NCBI GenBank assembly: GCA_030836925.1
Contig: JAUPLK010000069.1
Location: forward strand, 1-7,733
Reading direction: 5' to 3'
From: Pseudomonadota bacterium
GTDB taxonomy: Bacteria; Pseudomonadota; Gammaproteobacteria; Steroidobacterales; GCA-2729495
DNA: 7,733 bases
Part shown: one piece after another, positions 6,228 to 7,733 of the stretch
How positions within the stretch are numbered: the first letter of the stretch is position 1
Layout of the letters: every line of letters starts with the position of its first letter
Notes under the pieces: model-generated
What the model saw: only the letters and a program-made list of their open reading frames with translations
The model's database searches: none
What the model was told of the DNA's origin: nothing
Made by a program: the position numbers and the translations under genes

Positions 6228-7733
6228 GTGTTGAAGAAATTGCTTTCTTTGGGTGCGGTGCTGGTATCGGCGGCGCTGGCCTCATGCGGTGGTGGCGGTG
6301 ACGGTACCATCAGTGGTGGCGGCGGTGGTGGTACGGCAACGCCCGCGATCATCACGGTGCTGGCAGCTTCGCCACAGCTGCAGTCTGATCAGGGCGGTGC
6401 CAATACCGTTGCCATTACCGCCCAGGTCAAGGACAGCAGTAACGCGGTGTTGCCGGGGGTTACGGTGTCCTTTGGCGCGAGTTCTGGTTCGCTTGCCGTT
6501 ACCCAGTCCGTTACGGACGATCTGGGCATCGCCTATGCCCTGTTGTCCAACGGCACCAATGCACAGAATCGCGCGATCACCGTGACCGCCACGGCGGGCG
6601 ACGCCTCGGGTAACGTTGTCGTCAATGTGGTGGGGACCACCATTACCATCACCGGTCCTGAGGCGATTGCCCTGAACGATTCAGGGGCCTACGTGGCTGC
6701 CGCAAAGGATTCCAAGGGCGCTGGCATACAGGGCGCCCTGTTGACGCTCACCTCGGCCAACGGCAATACCATTGCCGCGCCGACAACCACGACTGATGTC
6801 AGCGGCAATGTGGCTTTCACTGTCACAGCCACGGCCTCCGGCGTTGACACCCTGACAGTCAGTGGCCTCGGATTGACTGCCACCAAGGCGCTGTCCGTAT
6901 CCGGTGATGCATTTGCCTTCAGTGCGCCAGCTGCTGGTGCCGAGATCAACCTCGCGGTGGTACAGCCCGTGACCGTTCGCTGGACCAAGAACGGTGTGCC
7001 GCAGGTTGGTGCCACGATCACATTTTCGACCACGCGCGGCACACTTTCGGCCAACTCTGCCCTCACCAATGCTTCCGGCGATGCATCGGTGACGATCAGT
7101 GCGAGCACTGCTGGTTCGGCGGTACTGACCGCAACCAATCCAGAAGCCACCAGCACGAACCGTTCCGTGGAATTCATAGCCACCACGCCTGCTTCTTTGG
7201 ATCTGCAGGCCACGCCCGTGACCGTTGGTGTGGAGGAGCAGAGCGAACTGACAGCGGTGGTACGGGATGCATCGAACAATCCCGTCAAGAACCAGATCGT
7301 GCAGTTCGTGCTCGAATCAACGGGCGGCTCACTGTCGGTGGGCCAGGACATCACCGATAGCCAGGGGCGCGCCCAGTCGGTATACACGGCTGGCTCTGAT
7401 GCCAGTGCTGCCAATGGAATCATCATCCGTGCCACTATCCAGGCTACGCTGATCGAAGACACCGTGGCGTTGACGGTCGCCCAGCAGGCGCTTGCCCTGA
7501 CCCTGGGTACCGGCAATACGCTGTTCGAGATCGGTACCGCCACCTATGCCAAGGAATGGGTGATTCTGGTTACGGATGTCGCCGGCAACGCGATTGCCAA
7601 CAAGCCGGTGCAGACCAGCATCCGTTCCCGTCGTTATGCCAAGGGCAGTCTGGCCTGGGCCGACCCGCCCGGCGTCTGGGCTTATGGCACCAATTCCCCG
7701 GTGTTCTGTCCGGATGAGGACGATAACAAGAAT
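6228..7733 (+). CDS. Ig-like (Big_1/invasin-type) repeat lipoprotein, C-terminus beyond window
   Basis: This open frame of 502 codons runs off the right edge without a stop. The GTG start has AGAGGG at 6215-6220, seven bases upstream. The N-terminus MLKKLL... is a lipoprotein signal peptide with lipobox L-A-S-C (Cys20), followed by two Gly clusters (21-24 and 30-35) as a flexible linker. After this come about four to five beta-sandwich repeats at roughly 40-136, 137-226, 227-318, 319-420 and 421 onward. Each has the Big_1-like pattern of a conserved V-T-F/V-x-F strand, Gly-rich turns and a T-D/N-x-x-G-x-A turn (TDDLGIA 96-102, TDVSGNVA 189-196, TNASGDAS 280-287, TDSQGRAQ 376-383). The last visible residues are acidic (PDEDDNKN, 495-502) and resemble the start of a calcium-binding loop. 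Such proteins are usually envelope or surface adhesin-like. No specific function is recognised; a link to pili is suggested only by position. Confidence 0.85.
   Translation, partial: MLKKLLSLGAVLVSAALASCGGGGDGTISGGGGGGTATPAIITVLAASPQLQSDQGGANTVAITAQVKDSSNAVLPGVTVSFGASSGSLAVTQSVTDDLGIAYALLSNGTNAQNRAITVTATAGDASGNVVVNVVGTTITITGPEAIALNDSGAYVAAAKDSKGAGIQGALLTLTSANGNTIAAPTTTTDVSGNVAFTVTATASGVDTLTVSGLGLTATKALSVSGDAFAFSAPAAGAEINLAVVQPVTVRWTKNGVPQVGATITFSTTRGTLSANSALTNASGDASVTISASTAGSAVLTATNPEATSTNRSVEFIATTPASLDLQATPVTVGVEEQSELTAVVRDASNNPVKNQIVQFVLESTGGSLSVGQDITDSQGRAQSVYTAGSDASAANGIIIRATIQATLIEDTVALTVAQQALALTLGTGNTLFEIGTATYAKEWVILVTDVAGNAIANKPVQTSIRSRRYAKGSLAWADPPGVWAYGTNSPVFCPDEDDNKN

Noticed and set aside
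6280..6335. G-rich tract (many GG/GGTGG runs), possible G-quadruplex or repeat
   Set aside because: It is explained by the poly-Gly linker codons after the lipobox; runs are mostly only two G, so quadruplex formation is weakly supported.
6689..7543. 284-codon minus-strand open frame
   Set aside because: It is the shadow of the Ig-like repeat gene, whose plus-strand frame has a start, ribosome site, lipobox and repeated domains.
1..7733. CRISPR arrays, tRNA/rRNA genes, insertion sequences, attachment sites
   Set aside because: No spaced repeats, tRNA-like cloverleafs, transposase frames or terminal inverted repeats were seen; the region looks like core chromosome.

Overview
The window is GC-rich, proteobacterial-type DNA, most likely from a gammaproteobacterium. 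It carries the conserved divergent pair of a class A penicillin-binding protein gene (mrcA/ponA, minus strand) and the type IV pilus assembly operon pilMNOPQ (plus strand), an arrangement known from Pseudomonas and Xanthomonas relatives. The genus cannot be read from the sequence.

Layout. Bases 1-453 hold the N-terminal 151 codons of mrcA, which runs off the left edge. Bases 454-948 form a long divergent intergenic region. Bases 949-6171 hold pilM, pilN, pilO, pilP and pilQ, tightly packed (1-nt gap, 4-nt overlap, 0-nt gap) except for about 75 nt with a hairpin before pilQ. From 6228 to the right edge runs an open gene for a lipoprotein made of repeated bacterial Ig-like (Big_1/invasin-type) domains. 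It sits where aroK-aroB lies in the classical gene order.

How the genes work together. PilM (cytoplasmic, actin-like), PilN and PilO (bitopic inner-membrane proteins) and PilP (lipoprotein) form the alignment subcomplex. This links the inner-membrane pilus motor to the outer-membrane secretin PilQ. The Ig-like lipoprotein is probably surface- or envelope-exposed. Its role in piliation is unknown and is suggested only by co-directional position.

The most interesting part is the 495-bp intergenic region. At about 510-600 on the plus strand it contains a segment that reproduces the core of a GEMM-I cyclic-di-GMP riboswitch: the GGGCAAACC, GAAA-tetraloop and GGACGCAAAGC elements at the same spacing as I recall for the Vibrio cholerae Vc2 aptamer. 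A candidate promoter places the transcript start at the aptamer's 5' edge. About 240 nt further on, and about 100 nt before pilM, there is a near-perfect CRP/Vfr/Clp-type site with an extended -10 box at class II spacing. The pil operon may therefore have two inputs: a distal promoter with a c-di-GMP-sensing leader and a proximal CRP-family-dependent promoter. Between them lie a long hairpin and a C-rich, G-poor stretch that could be a Rho-entry region. All regulatory calls are motif inferences from reading the sequence.
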